Positions 29,758 to 39,433 are shown, numbered from the stretch's first letter. The stretch: DNA of 64,000 bases from Mannheimia pernigra (GCF_013377995.1 NZ_CP055305.1:1240001-1304000); one strand, 5' to 3'. Numbers and translations: made by a program. Notes: generated by a model not told the origin, from the sequence alone.

Positions 29758-30078
29758 CTATTTTTTTCCATTCGCCTGTTCTTCTGCTTTTTTCCGTCTA
29801 ATTTCTTTGGGATCAGCAATTAAGGGGCGGTAGATTTCAATTCTATCGCCATCATCTACTGTTTCATTCAATTTTGCAGGGCGACTAAAAATCCCCACTT
29901 TGTTTTCTCGCAAATCAATTTCAGTGTATTTTTCTAATATACCCGAAAGCAAAATAATATTTTGAATGGTGGTATTTTGTGGCACTTGTAGTTTTTTCAA
30001 AAAAAACTTATCGGGGTAAGCATACACGACTTCTACATTAATTTTCTGTTCTTCTTTTTGTACGCCTAAATCAGACAC
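29758..30078 (-). CDS. rnfH: RnfH family ubiquitin-like protein
   Basis: About 106 residues. The conserved core KINVEVVYAYPDKFFLKKL, DLRENKVGIFSRPAKL and DRIEIYRPLIADPKEIRR matches RnfH, a beta-grasp protein. I prefer the GTG at 30078 (AGAGGTATATA upstream) over the ATG at 30111, because the extra residues have no family match. This start overlaps the ratA stop by 8 bases, so the pair is coupled. The RnfH/RatA pairing is standard in gamma-proteobacteria; the molecular function is not settled. Confidence 0.88.
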   Translation of the reverse strand: MSDLGVQKEEQKINVEVVYAYPDKFFLKKLQVPQNTTIQNIILLSGILEKYTEIDLRENKVGIFSRPAKLNETVDDGDRIEIYRPLIADPKEIRRKKAEEQANGKK

Positions 30079-30505
30079 TATATACCTCTCTCGCTCGTTG
30101 TTTAAACGCATTTACCATTTTTAACGTCATTTCATTGAATATTTTGCCAAATACCAATGCCACAAGGGGGCTTGAAAATTCAAAATTTAGCTCCAAGGTG
30201 ATTTTACAACTTTGCTCATCAAACGGAGTGAATGTCCAAGCTCCGTGTAAATGACGGAAAGGCCCCTCAAGTAATGTCATTTCAATTTTATGTGGCGGGG
30301 TCATTTTATTGTGTGTACTGAACGTTTGGCTAATGCCTAGCTTTTGGATATGCAATTCAGCCTTCAGCTCATTTTCGCCAGTGCCCAGCGTTTTGGAGCC
30401 AACACACCCCGACAAAAATTCAGGGTATTTTTCATAATTATTGACGAGCTGATACATTTGCTCAGCACTGTAAGGCACTAAGGCAGATTGATTTACGATT
30501 GGCAT
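30071..30505 (-). CDS. ratA: RatA/COQ10-like START-domain protein
   Basis: 144 residues. SALVPYSAEQMYQLVNNYEKYPEFLSG and the C-terminal AFKQRAREVYSV are typical of the SRPBCC family that includes yeast Coq10 and E. coli RatA (PasT). E. coli RatA was described as a toxin blocking 70S association and also as a ubiquinone-related protein; both remain debated. Gene order rnfH-ratA next to each other is conserved, here usually with smpB, which is not seen. Confidence 0.92.
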   Translation of the reverse strand: MPIVNQSALVPYSAEQMYQLVNNYEKYPEFLSGCVGSKTLGTGENELKAELHIQKLGISQTFSTHNKMTPPHKIEMTLLEGPFRHLHGAWTFTPFDEQSCKITLELNFEFSSPLVALVFGKIFNEMTLKMVNAFKQRAREVYSV

Positions 30506-30557
30506 AATTTCTTTAATAAATTAACAAGCGGTTGGATTTTACCAAAATTTTGCAAAT

Positions 30558-31613
30558 CTATAAAGAAACGCTTTTGACTTGTAGATAGACGGTTTGCCCT
30601 TTTGAAATGGCCAGTTCCTCAAAAGACCACAAGCTAATCGTACTCCAAATTTGTTGATTTTCGACATTGATCTGTATATCCACTTTATTTGAGTGATGCT
30701 CAATTTGGCATACGATGCCTTTTAATATATTACGAATAGAACTTTGTGCTGGCTTTTCAATGCTTAGCGAAACATTAGCACTTGCAATAGTCACACGCAA
30801 TTTTTCACCTAGGCGGTAGTGAGGGATTTCGTTAATCCATAATATCTGGCCATTGAGATCAAGCCCCAGCATTTTATAGCGAGTTTGATGTTCTTTAATA
30901 GGCAGCTCAAGCAGGCTAATACGTTGATTATTTGGCTGCCAAGCTTCAAATGCAGGGCTTTGCCAAACATTGACAACAGTATTAAAGGCGGTCACTTTGC
31001 CGTTTTCAAGCAATACTAAATTATCCGCCAGCCGCACGATTTCATCGAGGCTATGGCTAACGTATAAAATCGGGATTTCAAGTGTAGTGGCAAGCTGGCT
31101 TAAATAATCTAAAAGCTCTTGTTTACGAGGCAGATCAAGAGCAGATAAAGGCTCATCCATCAATAAAATATCTGGAGAACTTAATAACGCACGTCCAATT
31201 GCTACACGCTGTTTTTCACCGCCAGATAGGCTGGCAGGGTAGCGATCTAACAAATGAGAAATGCCTAAAAGCTCGACAATTTGCAAAAAATCGGCAGAAT
31301 TTGACCGCTTGCAACCGTATTTGAGGTTTTTCTCCACCGAATAATGAGGAAAAAGTCGATGTTCTTGGAATACATAACCAATATGGCGTTTTTCAGGCGG
31401 AAGATTTATGCCTTTTTGGCTGTCAAACAGCGTACGTCCGTTTAATTCAATCAGCCCAGATTGTGCCGTAGAAAGCCCCGCAATTAAATTAATCAGGCTA
31501 GATTTACCCGCCCCCGAACGACCGAAAATAGCAGTAACGCCTTTTGCTGGAAGAGTGAGATTAATGTTCAGCTCAAAGTTACTGAGTTGTTGGGTAAGAT
31601 TAAGTTTTAGCAT
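30558..31613 (-). CDS. modC: Molybdate ABC transporter ATPase ModC
   Basis: 351 residues. Walker A GRSGAGKSSL, signature LSGGEKQRVAIGRAL and Walker B ILLMDEPLSALD are present, followed by a C-terminal MOP-like molybdate-binding domain (about residues 285-348). It energises molybdate uptake with ModB and ModA. Its start overlaps the end of modB by 14 bases. Confidence 0.96.
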   Translation of the reverse strand: MLKLNLTQQLSNFELNINLTLPAKGVTAIFGRSGAGKSSLINLIAGLSTAQSGLIELNGRTLFDSQKGINLPPEKRHIGYVFQEHRLFPHYSVEKNLKYGCKRSNSADFLQIVELLGISHLLDRYPASLSGGEKQRVAIGRALLSSPDILLMDEPLSALDLPRKQELLDYLSQLATTLEIPILYVSHSLDEIVRLADNLVLLENGKVTAFNTVVNVWQSPAFEAWQPNNQRISLLELPIKEHQTRYKMLGLDLNGQILWINEIPHYRLGEKLRVTIASANVSLSIEKPAQSSIRNILKGIVCQIEHHSNKVDIQINVENQQIWSTISLWSFEELAISKGQTVYLQVKSVSL

Positions 31614-32295
31614 AACGTTTTTGCCTTTCCGCTAACCATTCGGAACAGAATAGGGCGATAAGTGAAATGACGATTGCCACCATACAAAGCCGAGCAGCTG
31701 CCATTTCGCCATCTGGGGTTTCGATAAAGGTAAACAGGGCAGCTGGAATGGTTTGGGTTTGGTTTGGAATGTTGGACACAAAGGTAATGGTTGCCCCAAA
31801 TTCACCCAACGAGCGAGCAAAACCTAACACCGTGCCAGCCACAATACCCGAGAATGAAAGCGGTAGCGTGAGGGTGAAAAAGACGTTGAGCGGTGTTGCC
31901 CCCAAGGTGCGGGCAGCTTGTTCCAGTTTAGGATCAACTGAATCAAACGCTAAGCGAATAGAACGCACCATTAGCGGAAATGCCATCACCATTGAGGCAA
32001 GCACCGCTCCCTTCCAAGAAAAACTAAAGCTAACATTAAACCACTCCCACAGGTATTGTCCGATTACTCCTCGTTTCGCCATCGAGATAAGCAATAAATA
32101 GCCAATAACAACAGGAGGCAAAACTAGGGGAAGATGCACAATGCCGTTTAAGAGATTTTTACCCCAAAATTGTTTGCGAGAAAGCAACCAAGCCACCCAC
32201 ACGGCAAGTGGCAGGGCAAGCATCACTGCAATGGAGGCAACTTTTAGGCTGAGAACAATCGCATTGAGTTCTTGTGGGGTAAAATCAAACATCAC
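31600..32295 (-). CDS. modB: Molybdate ABC transporter permease ModB
   Basis: 231 residues with five to six membrane segments. The LPLVLPPVVIGYLL stretch and the EAA loop EQAARTLGATPLNVFFTLTLPLS are typical of ModB. It forms the channel of the molybdate importer. Its start overlaps the end of modA by 4 bases. Confidence 0.96.
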   Translation of the reverse strand: MMFDFTPQELNAIVLSLKVASIAVMLALPLAVWVAWLLSRKQFWGKNLLNGIVHLPLVLPPVVIGYLLLISMAKRGVIGQYLWEWFNVSFSFSWKGAVLASMVMAFPLMVRSIRLAFDSVDPKLEQAARTLGATPLNVFFTLTLPLSFSGIVAGTVLGFARSLGEFGATITFVSNIPNQTQTIPAALFTFIETPDGEMAAARLCMVAIVISLIALFCSEWLAERQKRYAKT

Positions 32296-33050
32296 TCAAT
32301 CAGTTTAAATCCAGCGGCTTCAAATCGGGCTTTGGCTTCTGGTGTTTGTAGAAAATCTAAAAATTTTATGGCAGATTGTTTTTCACTCACCACCGCGGCA
32401 GGGTAAACAATCTCGCCATAGCTTTCAGGTGAGAAAATAGCAACGACTTTCACTTTATCAGACGCTTTTGCATCCGTTGCATACACAATGCCTAATGGCG
32501 ATTCGCCACGTTCAACAAAGGAGAGCGCATCTCGCACATTTTTTGCACGAGCTAATTTGGGCTCAACCGTTTCCCATAAATTATAGTAAGTTAAAGCTTT
32601 TTGGGCGTATCTGCCTGCTGGAACGTGGGAAGGATCGCCCACAGATAAATAGCTGTTTGCTAATTCTTTGGTAAAATCGACCGCTTGTATGCTATTGGCT
32701 TGAATTTCACTCTCTTTCGGGGCAACTAAAACGAGGGCATTTTTGATGATATTGGTTCTGTTTTTAATTTTAGCAGGTTGTTTTTTGGCAAGATAATCCA
32801 GCCATTTTAGATCAGCAGAAATAAAAACATCTGCTGGTGCATCTTGTTCAATTTGTTTGGCTAATGCGGAAGAGGAGGAAAAAGAAAAGGTTACTTTATC
32901 TTCAGGATATTGTCGCTCAAAATCTTGATTAATTTCCTGCAATACGTTTGTCATTGAAGCTGCGGCAAAAACAGTTATGTTCTCCGCCCACGCTGAAGTT
33001 GAGGCAAGGGCGAATAAAGCGGAAATAGTGAGTTTTTTGAGTTTGTTCAT
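32292..33050 (-). CDS. modA: Molybdate-binding periplasmic protein ModA
   Basis: About 252 residues from the ATG at 33050, with AAAAGGAGAAAAACC upstream; an in-frame start at 33101 would add 17 residues before the signal peptide and is unlikely. The signal peptide ends at SAWAE. VFAAASMTNVLQEI and FSFSSSSALAKQIEQ are the oxyanion-binding loops. It is the first gene of modABC. The 144-bp region between it and the upstream ABC permease gene holds four hairpins. Confidence 0.95.
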   Translation of the reverse strand: MNKLKKLTISALFALASTSAWAENITVFAAASMTNVLQEINQDFERQYPEDKVTFSFSSSSALAKQIEQDAPADVFISADLKWLDYLAKKQPAKIKNRTNIIKNALVLVAPKESEIQANSIQAVDFTKELANSYLSVGDPSHVPAGRYAQKALTYYNLWETVEPKLARAKNVRDALSFVERGESPLGIVYATDAKASDKVKVVAIFSPESYGEIVYPAAVVSEKQSAIKFLDFLQTPEAKARFEAAGFKLIE

Positions 33051-33106
33051 TTGGTTTTTCTCCTTTTTCCCCCGCACGGCAAGCCATAAAGGGTTAAGCA
33101 TAATTC

Positions 33107-33190
33107 AGCCCCTCTAGGGCTTCGTAATTTAGAGTGGCAGAGCCACTCATCTATGCGTAACCTGGTTACGCACTTGTGCGTGCCAGGCAC
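33107..33190 (-). other. Array of short hairpins upstream of modA
   Basis: Consecutive inverted repeats lie at 33107-33121 (AGCCC/GGGCT), 33132-33148 (GAGTGGC/GCCACTC), 33154-33172 (TGCGTAAC/GTTACGCA), 33169-33180 (CGCAC/GTGCG, overlapping alternative) and 33180-33190 (GTGCC/GGCAC). None is followed by a T-run. It could be a structured leader of modABC or a palindromic repeat element. Confidence 0.5.
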
Positions 33191-33194
33191 ATAT

Positions 33195-33956
33195 CTAAGA
33201 CCTTAGCCCAATCCCTCGTTGAATTAAAGAATAAGCTACACTATATAGCACCACACATAATGCAATGAGTACTGCAAATGTATAAATCAAATGCACATCG
33301 CTAATACCAAGAAAGCCGTATCTTAAGCCATTAATCATATACACAATCGGGTTGAATTTTGACACTGTTTGCCAAAATTCAGGCAGTAGCGAGATAGAAT
33401 AAAACACGCCACCTAAATAAGTAAGAGGCGTAAGTACAAAGGTTGGAATGATCCCTATATCATCAAAAGATTTAGCAAAAACCGCATTAATCAAGCCACC
33501 TAATGCAAAGGCAATAATGGTTAAAAAGAGCGTTAAAATAATGACGCTAACGCAATAGATATCAAGTCTGACGAAAATCATCGCCACACACATTACTAAT
33601 AGGGCGGCTAAACTTGCTCGTAGGATACTGCCTAACACATAGCCCCAAATAATATTATGAGTGGAAAGGGGCGAAATCAGTAGCTCTTCAAAATCACGAG
33701 TGAATTTGCTTAAAAAGAAAGATGAGGCGGTATTCACATAAGAGGCGGTAATTGCTGTCATCATAATTAAGCCAGGAGCGATAAATTCCATATAGCCTAT
33801 ACCGTTCATTTCCCCAATACGTCCGCCGATTAATTTACCAAAAATCAAAAAATATAGCGTAGTGGTGATAACTGGTGGCACAATGGTTTGTCGCCAAATT
33901 CGTAGAATACGGCGACATTCTTTGCAAGCTAAGGTATAAAATCCGATAAAATTCAT
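33195..33956 (-). CDS. ABC-2 type exporter permease (YadH-like)
   Basis: 253 residues with six hydrophobic segments. GFYTLACKECRRILRIWRQT at the N-terminus and FEELLISPLSTHNIIWGYV match the YadH family. It pairs with the ATPase gene directly upstream (1 base between stop and start). The substrate is unknown; the pair is widespread in gamma-proteobacteria. Both genes follow dnaX on the minus strand. Confidence 0.9.
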   Translation of the reverse strand: MNFIGFYTLACKECRRILRIWRQTIVPPVITTTLYFLIFGKLIGGRIGEMNGIGYMEFIAPGLIMMTAITASYVNTASSFFLSKFTRDFEELLISPLSTHNIIWGYVLGSILRASLAALLVMCVAMIFVRLDIYCVSVIILTLFLTIIAFALGGLINAVFAKSFDDIGIIPTFVLTPLTYLGGVFYSISLLPEFWQTVSKFNPIVYMINGLRYGFLGISDVHLIYTFAVLIALCVVLYSVAYSLIQRGIGLRS

Positions 33957-33957
33957 T

Positions 33958-34866
33958 TTATTGAGCCATATTGATAAAAAGTTCTTCCAAGCGATTAGAT
34001 TTGTTACGCATACTTAATACTTCTGCTCCTTGCTCAGCAATTTGCAAGAAGAGATGAGTGAGCCCTTGCTGGCGTTTTACATTCACTTCAAGGGTATTTT
34101 CATCTAGCCACTTATGTGGATAATGTTGAATAACAAGCGGTTGATTTTTATCAGAATTTTGCAAATCTAACACAAAAACCTCACTTTCTAATTTTGTAAG
34201 CAGAGCCTTCATTGAGGTATTTTCAATGAGTTCACCATTTTGAATAATACCGATATGACGGCACAGGATTTCAGCTTCTTCCAAGTAGTGCGTAGTAAGA
34301 ATAATGGTTGTGCCTTGATTATTCAGATCTCGTAGGAAATCCCATAATGAACGGCGAAGTTCAATATCTACACCTGCTGTTGGTTCATCTAAAATCAACA
34401 GTTTTGGATTGTGCATTAAAGCTCTGGCAATCATCACTCGACGTTTCATTCCCCCTGAAAGTTCACGGGTAAGATGAGTTCGTTTTTCCCATAAATCGAG
34501 TAATTTTAGCCACTTTTCTGCCCGTATTAATGCTTCTTTATGAGCAATACCGTAGAAGCCAGCCTGCTGCACCAACACATCAATAACTTTTTCAAATTGA
34601 TTAAAATTAAACTCTTGTGGTACTAAGCCAATTTGGTGTTTTAGTTGCACTTTTTGCGTATCTAAATCGTAGCCAAAGACTTTCACGCTCCCACTTGTTT
34701 TATTCACAAGTGAGCTGATAATGCCAATAGTTGTGGATTTTCCTGCACCGTTATGTCCTAACAAGGCGTAGAAATCGCCTTGTTCAACCACAAGGTTGAT
34801 CCCTTTTACCGCTTTTATGCCAGTTGGATAGGTTTTAACAAGGTTGATTAATTCTAATGCTTTCAT
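33958..34866 (-). CDS. ABC transporter ATPase (YadG-like)
   Basis: About 302 residues from the ATG at 34866 (MKALELINLVKTYPTG), with AAAGAG upstream; longer starts back to 34923 would overlap dnaX. Walker A GHNGAGKSTT, signature LSGGMKRRVMIARAL and Walker B LLILDEPTAGVD are present. It powers the export permease encoded just downstream. It begins 4 bp after the dnaX stop, so it is probably cotranscribed with dnaX. An uptake-signal core lies inside it near 34135. Confidence 0.92.
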   Translation of the reverse strand: MKALELINLVKTYPTGIKAVKGINLVVEQGDFYALLGHNGAGKSTTIGIISSLVNKTSGSVKVFGYDLDTQKVQLKHQIGLVPQEFNFNQFEKVIDVLVQQAGFYGIAHKEALIRAEKWLKLLDLWEKRTHLTRELSGGMKRRVMIARALMHNPKLLILDEPTAGVDIELRRSLWDFLRDLNNQGTTIILTTHYLEEAEILCRHIGIIQNGELIENTSMKALLTKLESEVFVLDLQNSDKNQPLVIQHYPHKWLDENTLEVNVKRQQGLTHLFLQIAEQGAEVLSMRNKSNRLEELFINMAQ

Positions 34867-34870
34867 CTCT

Positions 34871-36928
34871 TTACTCACTTTCTGCAACCGCCCGAATAGT
34901 CGATTCGTCAATGTTTGCATCAAAGGCGTTGCGAAGTAACATCAATTTTTCATCATTAAGCAACGCTGATTTGGCTGCTTCCGTTAATTGTTTGAAAATT
35001 GTTCGGCGAATTTCGAGCGGAGTCGGTTTTTCCGCATTGTCGCCTATGGATAAATCGTAGGTGTAACCTTTTTCAGCTAAGGCTATTTCTAAATTTTTAC
35101 GTGATTCTACATTATCTAAATGTGCCATATTCGGTTTCAAAACCAAAGAAAGGTGGCTATCAGCGTGTTTGTCTAAGTAGCTATTTAGGCCAATTTGGCG
35201 AGAAAAACCGCCTAAGTGGAGCGAATTGGTAATATCGCACCATCTATCTTGTTGGCAAGATAATTTAATGGTTTTTTGCACCAATTCAGGCGTACGTTCT
35301 TGCAAAATGGCTTGTTTAATATCCGACGGTTTAGCACTGTCTTCTTGGCTTTCTAATTCAGGATTGAGCCAAGTCCATTGGTAATCTTCATCTTCAACGC
35401 TTTTGGGTGCAAATTCTACTTTCTGAGTAGTTGGCTGAGCAACTTGGTGTTGATTTTCAGTAAAGTGAATAAAGTGTTCGTGCAATAAAGCGGTCGAATT
35501 TTCTGATTTTTTTGCAACAAATCGAGTAGGTGTTAGCTCAGGCTTTTTTTTTTCAGTTTGAGCTAAATTGGCTTGCTGTTGCTGTAATTTTTTACGAGCT
35601 TCAAGTGCTGCCATTGCAGGAGAAAGCGTAGGCGGACTATTTTCTTGCTGTATTGCTGGTTTTATATCAGTCGCTTTTGTTTCAATGACTTGCGTATCGG
35701 GTGAGTCAATGACTGCTTTTTCCTGAGTTCTATCAAAATTTTCTTTTAATTTAGCGATTTGATTTTGTGGTTTTGATTGCGTATGTGAAGCCAGATGGTT
35801 TACTTGTGGCATAACAGAAGTAGGCGATGTGGCTAATGTAGCCATTCTTTCAGTCTGTTTTGGGTGGAAAGCTAAAGCACGCAATATTGCCATTTCTACT
35901 CCAGCACGCTGTTCTGGAGCAAATAGCAGCTCTTTTTTACTGTTAAGAATGAGTTGATAGAAAAATTGCACATCTTCAGGTGGTATCTGTTTTGCCAGAA
36001 AATGAATAAGGGTTTCTTCGGTTGTGGTTGTTTTCAAGAGTTGCAGCATCGCAATTTTGTGCAAGGTTTCTGCAATATCGCTGAGTAGCTGTTGCCAATT
36101 CACGCCTTTAGAGGCAACTTGCTCAATGATTGCCATTGCTTTTTCGCCATCAGCTTGGGCAATCGCTTGCACTAATTCTAGGGGTTGGTTGTCATCAATT
36201 AGCCCGAGCATTTGGCTTACAATAGGTAATGTAATATTTCCATTACTCATTGCGATAGCTTGATCAGTCAGGCTGAGAGAGTCTCGAATGCTACCTTGTG
36301 CCGCTTTTGCCAGCTTTTCAATCGCAAGGGTTTCGTAGGGAATGCTTTCTGCGTTGAGAATGAACTCTAAATGGTTTGCGATTTGCGATTGCTCTAATGC
36401 ACGCAAATGAAATTGCATACAACGCGATAAAATGGTAATCGGTAACTTTTGTGGATCGGTAGTGGCTAATAAGAATTTGACGTATTCAGGCGGCTCTTCA
36501 AGCGTTTTTAGTAACGCATTAAAACTGTGGCGGGAGAGCATATGCACTTCGTCAATCAGATAAACTTTAAAACGCCCAACAGTTGGTTTGTATTGCACAT
36601 TATCAAGTAGTTCACGGGTGTCTTCCACTTTGGTGCGAGAGGCAGCATCGATCTCAATCAGATCGATAAAATGCCCCTCTTCAATTGCTTTACAATTAGC
36701 ACATTCACCACAAGGCTCGGCCGTAATACCGTCTTCACAGTTTAGCCCTTTAGCAAACAGACGGGCAATTGACGTTTTACCAACACCACGCGTACCTGAA
36801 AACAGGTAGGAATAGTGAAGTCTATCTTCTCTTAAACTATTTTCAAGAGCAGATAAAACGTGCTGTTGCCCAACGACTTCTGAAAAGCGTTGTGGTCTCC
36901 ATTTGCGGGCTAAAACTTGATAACTCAT
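34871..36928 (-). CDS. dnaX: DNA polymerase III subunits gamma and tau
   Basis: 685 residues (tau) from the ATG at 36928; MSYQVLARKWRPQRF aligns with the known DnaX start, and the frame's 19 extra upstream residues do not. Walker A GTRGVGKTSIAR, a zinc module (CEDGITAEPCGECANC), Walker B YLIDEVHMLS and sensor 1 are present. The C-terminal part binds polymerase and helicase. A run of ten A residues near codons 459-462 allows -1 slippage to an immediate TGA, giving a gamma form of about 463 residues. Confidence 0.97.
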   Translation of the reverse strand: MSYQVLARKWRPQRFSEVVGQQHVLSALENSLREDRLHYSYLFSGTRGVGKTSIARLFAKGLNCEDGITAEPCGECANCKAIEEGHFIDLIEIDAASRTKVEDTRELLDNVQYKPTVGRFKVYLIDEVHMLSRHSFNALLKTLEEPPEYVKFLLATTDPQKLPITILSRCMQFHLRALEQSQIANHLEFILNAESIPYETLAIEKLAKAAQGSIRDSLSLTDQAIAMSNGNITLPIVSQMLGLIDDNQPLELVQAIAQADGEKAMAIIEQVASKGVNWQQLLSDIAETLHKIAMLQLLKTTTTEETLIHFLAKQIPPEDVQFFYQLILNSKKELLFAPEQRAGVEMAILRALAFHPKQTERMATLATSPTSVMPQVNHLASHTQSKPQNQIAKLKENFDRTQEKAVIDSPDTQVIETKATDIKPAIQQENSPPTLSPAMAALEARKKLQQQQANLAQTEKKKPELTPTRFVAKKSENSTALLHEHFIHFTENQHQVAQPTTQKVEFAPKSVEDEDYQWTWLNPELESQEDSAKPSDIKQAILQERTPELVQKTIKLSCQQDRWCDITNSLHLGGFSRQIGLNSYLDKHADSHLSLVLKPNMAHLDNVESRKNLEIALAEKGYTYDLSIGDNAEKPTPLEIRRTIFKQLTEAAKSALLNDEKLMLLRNAFDANIDESTIRAVAESE
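35534..35565 (-). other. dnaX -1 frameshift site with flanking inverted repeat
   Basis: On the minus strand the frame reads GAA AAA AAA AAG CCT. Slipping back one base gives AAA GCC TGA, ending the shorter gamma subunit at once. The ten-A run is 35544-35553. TAGCTCA and TGAGCTA (35559-35565 and 35534-35540) form an inverted repeat around it. Confidence 0.75.
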
Positions 36929-36953
36929 AGGCTTTTCTAGTGAGAGAATATTT

Positions 36954-37011
36954 ACAAGCGGTTCATTTTTGTTATTTTTTTGCAAAAAATTAATAAAAAA
37001 CGACCGCTTGC
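36954..37011. terminator. Inverted uptake-signal pair between apt and dnaX
   Basis: ACAAGCGGTT near 36954 and GACCGCTTG near 37002 flank an A/T-rich centre with TTTTTTTGCAAAAAA. It lies between two genes of the same strand and may end apt transcription. Confidence 0.55.
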
Positions 37012-37017
37012 AACAGG

Positions 37018-37557
37018 TTAATGTCCTTCAAAACTGACTAAGCTAAAGGAGGTAATGCCTTCTTTTGCTAAACGCTCTTTGCCACCTAACTCAGGTAACC
37101 AAATAACAAACGCAGCATTTTCTACTTTGCCCCCCAAGCGGCGGATTAATTTGGCTGTTGCATCAATCGTGCCGCCAGTGGCTAATAGGTCGTCAATCAT
37201 TAACACATTGTCGTTAGTATTAATGGCATCTTTGTGAATTTCTAACGTGTCTTCGCCATATTCTAAAGTATAAGACTGAGAAATGACTTCACGGGGTAAT
37301 TTTTTAGGTTTGCGAACTAATACAAAAGGCACGCCAAGTGCTAAAGCAACAGGGGCCCCGAAAATGAAGCCACGGGACTCCGTGCCGACAATTTTCGTAA
37401 TGCCTTTGTCTTTAAATTCAGCCGTAATAGCATCAACTGCTGCTTGAAAAGCTGTTGGCACTTCTAAGAGAGAAGTAATATCACGGAAAATAATCCCTGC
37501 TTTAGGGTAATCAGGAATAGATTTGATGGAAGATTTAATTAAATCTAATTGGCTCAT
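37018..37557 (-). CDS. apt: Adenine phosphoribosyltransferase
   Basis: 179 residues. [18 protein letters not shown] is a typical Apt N-terminus and [17 protein letters not shown] is the PRPP-binding loop. It salvages adenine to AMP. The order apt-dnaX is conserved in gamma-proteobacteria. Confidence 0.97.
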   Translation of the reverse strand: MSQLDLIKSSIKSIPDYPKAGIIFRDITSLLEVPTAFQAAVDAITAEFKDKGITKIVGTESRGFIFGAPVALALGVPFVLVRKPKKLPREVISQSYTLEYGEDTLEIHKDAINTNDNVLMIDDLLATGGTIDATAKLIRRLGGKVENAAFVIWLPELGGKERLAKEGITSFSLVSFEGH

Positions 37558-37640
37558 TATTTAACCTATATATAATTTGAAAATAACCAGAAAACTCTAT
37601 AGAAAAATGGGAGAAATTTCAAGGAGAATAGTAAATTTCC

Positions 37641-37973
37641 TTATAAACATTTTGCGGGTTTAGGTAATCCTGCAATTTTTGTGGCTTGTTTCGCGGGACC
37701 TTCAGGAAATAAACGCTGCAAATAACGGCTGCTACCTTTCTCTTCGCCAAATTCTTGTGCAATGGCTTTCACTAACATACGAATAGCAGGGGACGTTTTG
37801 TATTCTTGATAAAAATCACGCACCAAATAGATGATTTCCCAATGTTCTTCAGTTAATGTGATTTGCTCTTTTTCTGCGATTTTTTCTGCTAATTCTGAAG
37901 ACCAGTCAGCTAAGTTTTTTAAATAGCCTGCATCATCAGTTGGATATTCGATATTATTTAGTTCAATAGACAT
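37641..37973 (-). CDS. tusE: TusE/DsrC family sulfur relay protein
   Basis: About 110 residues from the ATG at 37973 ([11 protein letters not shown]); six extra residues upstream (MWHFYF) fall in the terminator hairpin of the next gene and are unlikely. The C-terminal end [20 protein letters not shown], finishing PKPAKCL, places the conserved Cys as the penultimate residue. TusE passes persulfide sulfur from TusBCD to MnmA for 2-thiouridine in tRNA. The tusBCD genes are not in the window. Confidence 0.93.
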   Translation of the reverse strand: MSIELNNIEYPTDDAGYLKNLADWSSELAEKIAEKEQITLTEEHWEIIYLVRDFYQEYKTSPAIRMLVKAIAQEFGEEKGSSRYLQRLFPEGPAKQATKIAGLPKPAKCL

Positions 37974-37981
37974 AAAATAAA

Positions 37982-38002
37982 AATGCCACATAAAGTGGCA
38001 TT
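37982..38002 (-). terminator. Terminator of the YccA-like gene
   Basis: AATGCCAC and GTGGCATT form an 8-bp stem with a 5-base loop; on the minus strand TTTTTATTTT follows. It lies between the yccA-like gene and tusE, overlapping the region just upstream of tusE. Confidence 0.85.
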
Positions 38003-38019
38003 CCTCTTAAATTTTGGTA

Positions 38020-38685
38020 TTAATCGTCATTACCTAATACGCCAAAGATTTGTAAGAAACTCACAAATAGGTTGTAGATAGAAACATATAAATCAACCGT
38101 TGCACGAATATAGTTGGTTTCACCACCGTGAATAATATTGCTAGTTGCAAGCAAAATAGCACCGCTTGAGAAGATGATAAATAAGCTGCTTAATGCTAAG
38201 CTTAAAGCTGGAATAGCTAAGAAGATATTTGCCACAATGCCGACTAATAACACCACAAAAAGGGCAATCATCATTCCACTGATAAAGCTCATATCTTTTT
38301 TCGTTGTTAATACATAAGCTGAACAGGCAAAGAAAACTAATGCAGTTGCACCAAATGCAAGGGCAACAATATCGCCTAAGCCTGCTCCAATATAACGATT
38401 TAAGATTGGGCCTAAGGTGTAGCCTAAGAAACCAGTTAGAGCAAATACGCTTAAAATTCCAGCACTACTATTAGCTGTTGCGTTAGTTAAGAAAAGCAAT
38501 CCGTAGAAACCTACTAACAATCCCCACCAAGGCATCATTGGTGCATTCATTGCCATTGAGGTAAAAGCAACTACTGCGGAGAAAGTTAAGGTTATTGCCA
38601 ACAACATATAAGTATTACGAAGCACTTTGTGAGTGCTGATGAGTGATTCTTTGGTTGAGTAGCTATGAGCTAAACGATTTTCCAT
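38020..38685 (-). CDS. Bax inhibitor-1 family membrane protein (YccA-like)
   Basis: 221 residues with seven hydrophobic segments. [13 protein letters not shown] and the C-terminal [25 protein letters not shown] with paired Asp residues are typical of this family. E. coli YccA is a substrate and modulator of the FtsH protease in the inner membrane. tusE follows it, as yccA and tusE do in E. coli. Confidence 0.93.
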   Translation of the reverse strand: MENRLAHSYSTKESLISTHKVLRNTYMLLAITLTFSAVVAFTSMAMNAPMMPWWGLLVGFYGLLFLTNATANSSAGILSVFALTGFLGYTLGPILNRYIGAGLGDIVALAFGATALVFFACSAYVLTTKKDMSFISGMMIALFVVLLVGIVANIFLAIPALSLALSSLFIIFSSGAILLATSNIIHGGETNYIRATVDLYVSIYNLFVSFLQIFGVLGNDD

Positions 38686-38884
38686 AAAAATTCCTTCTAT
38701 TTTTTTGTTTTTAAATCGGAAAAGCCGATGGATTTATATCTATGGATAAATTTCCATAAATCGAGCCCTAAGTTAGCGATAATTGATGGTAAAGTCAATG
38801 CGATTTTGTCACGTAAGAGTAAAAAAAATAATTTAGTTATGTTACACTTAATCCAATTCTACTGCTTGTTTCTTTAGACCTGTT

Positions 38885-39433
38885 ATGATACTTAATTTCC
38901 CAACTTGTTTAACCTTGGTTCGTATCGCAATGATCCCACTGTTTATTGTGGCGTTCTATCTACCCACTAAATATGCTGCTGAAATTGCAACTTTTATCTT
39001 TTTTATTGCTTCCATTACGGATGCTTTTGATGGCTATCTAGCACGTAAATGGAATCAAACAACCAGACTAGGTGCGTTTTTAGACCCTGTTGCTGATAAG
39101 GTGTTGGTTGCGGTGGCTTTTGTGTGTGTAGCCGAATATTATCATACTTGGTGGATCACAATTCCCATCTGCATTATGATTGCACGAGAAATTATTATTT
39201 CTGCCTTGCGTGAATGGATGGCAGAACTTGGTGAGAGAGCAAGCATTGCGGTTTCAATTTGGGGAAAAGTGAAAACCACTGCACAAATGTTAGCCTTAGG
39301 TGGGATGATTTGGCGACAAAGCGAAGCAATGGAGATTTTAGCCTTTATCCTACTTTATATTGCAGCAGGTTTGACTATTTGGTCTATGTTGCAATATTTA
39401 AATGCCTCAAAAAGTAGTTTGTTGAAGTCGTAA
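38885..39433 (+). CDS. pgsA: CDP-diacylglycerol-glycerol-3-phosphate phosphatidyltransferase
   Basis: 182 residues with four membrane segments. The CDP-alcohol phosphotransferase motif is in [20 protein letters not shown] and continues FLDPVADKV. PgsA makes phosphatidylglycerol phosphate in the inner membrane. It lies 74 bp before uvrC; the pair is commonly linked in gamma-proteobacteria. The gap carries an uptake-signal core. Confidence 0.96.
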   Translation: MILNFPTCLTLVRIAMIPLFIVAFYLPTKYAAEIATFIFFIASITDAFDGYLARKWNQTTRLGAFLDPVADKVLVAVAFVCVAEYYHTWWITIPICIMIAREIIISALREWMAELGERASIAVSIWGKVKTTAQMLALGGMIWRQSEAMEILAFILLYIAAGLTIWSMLQYLNASKSSLLKS

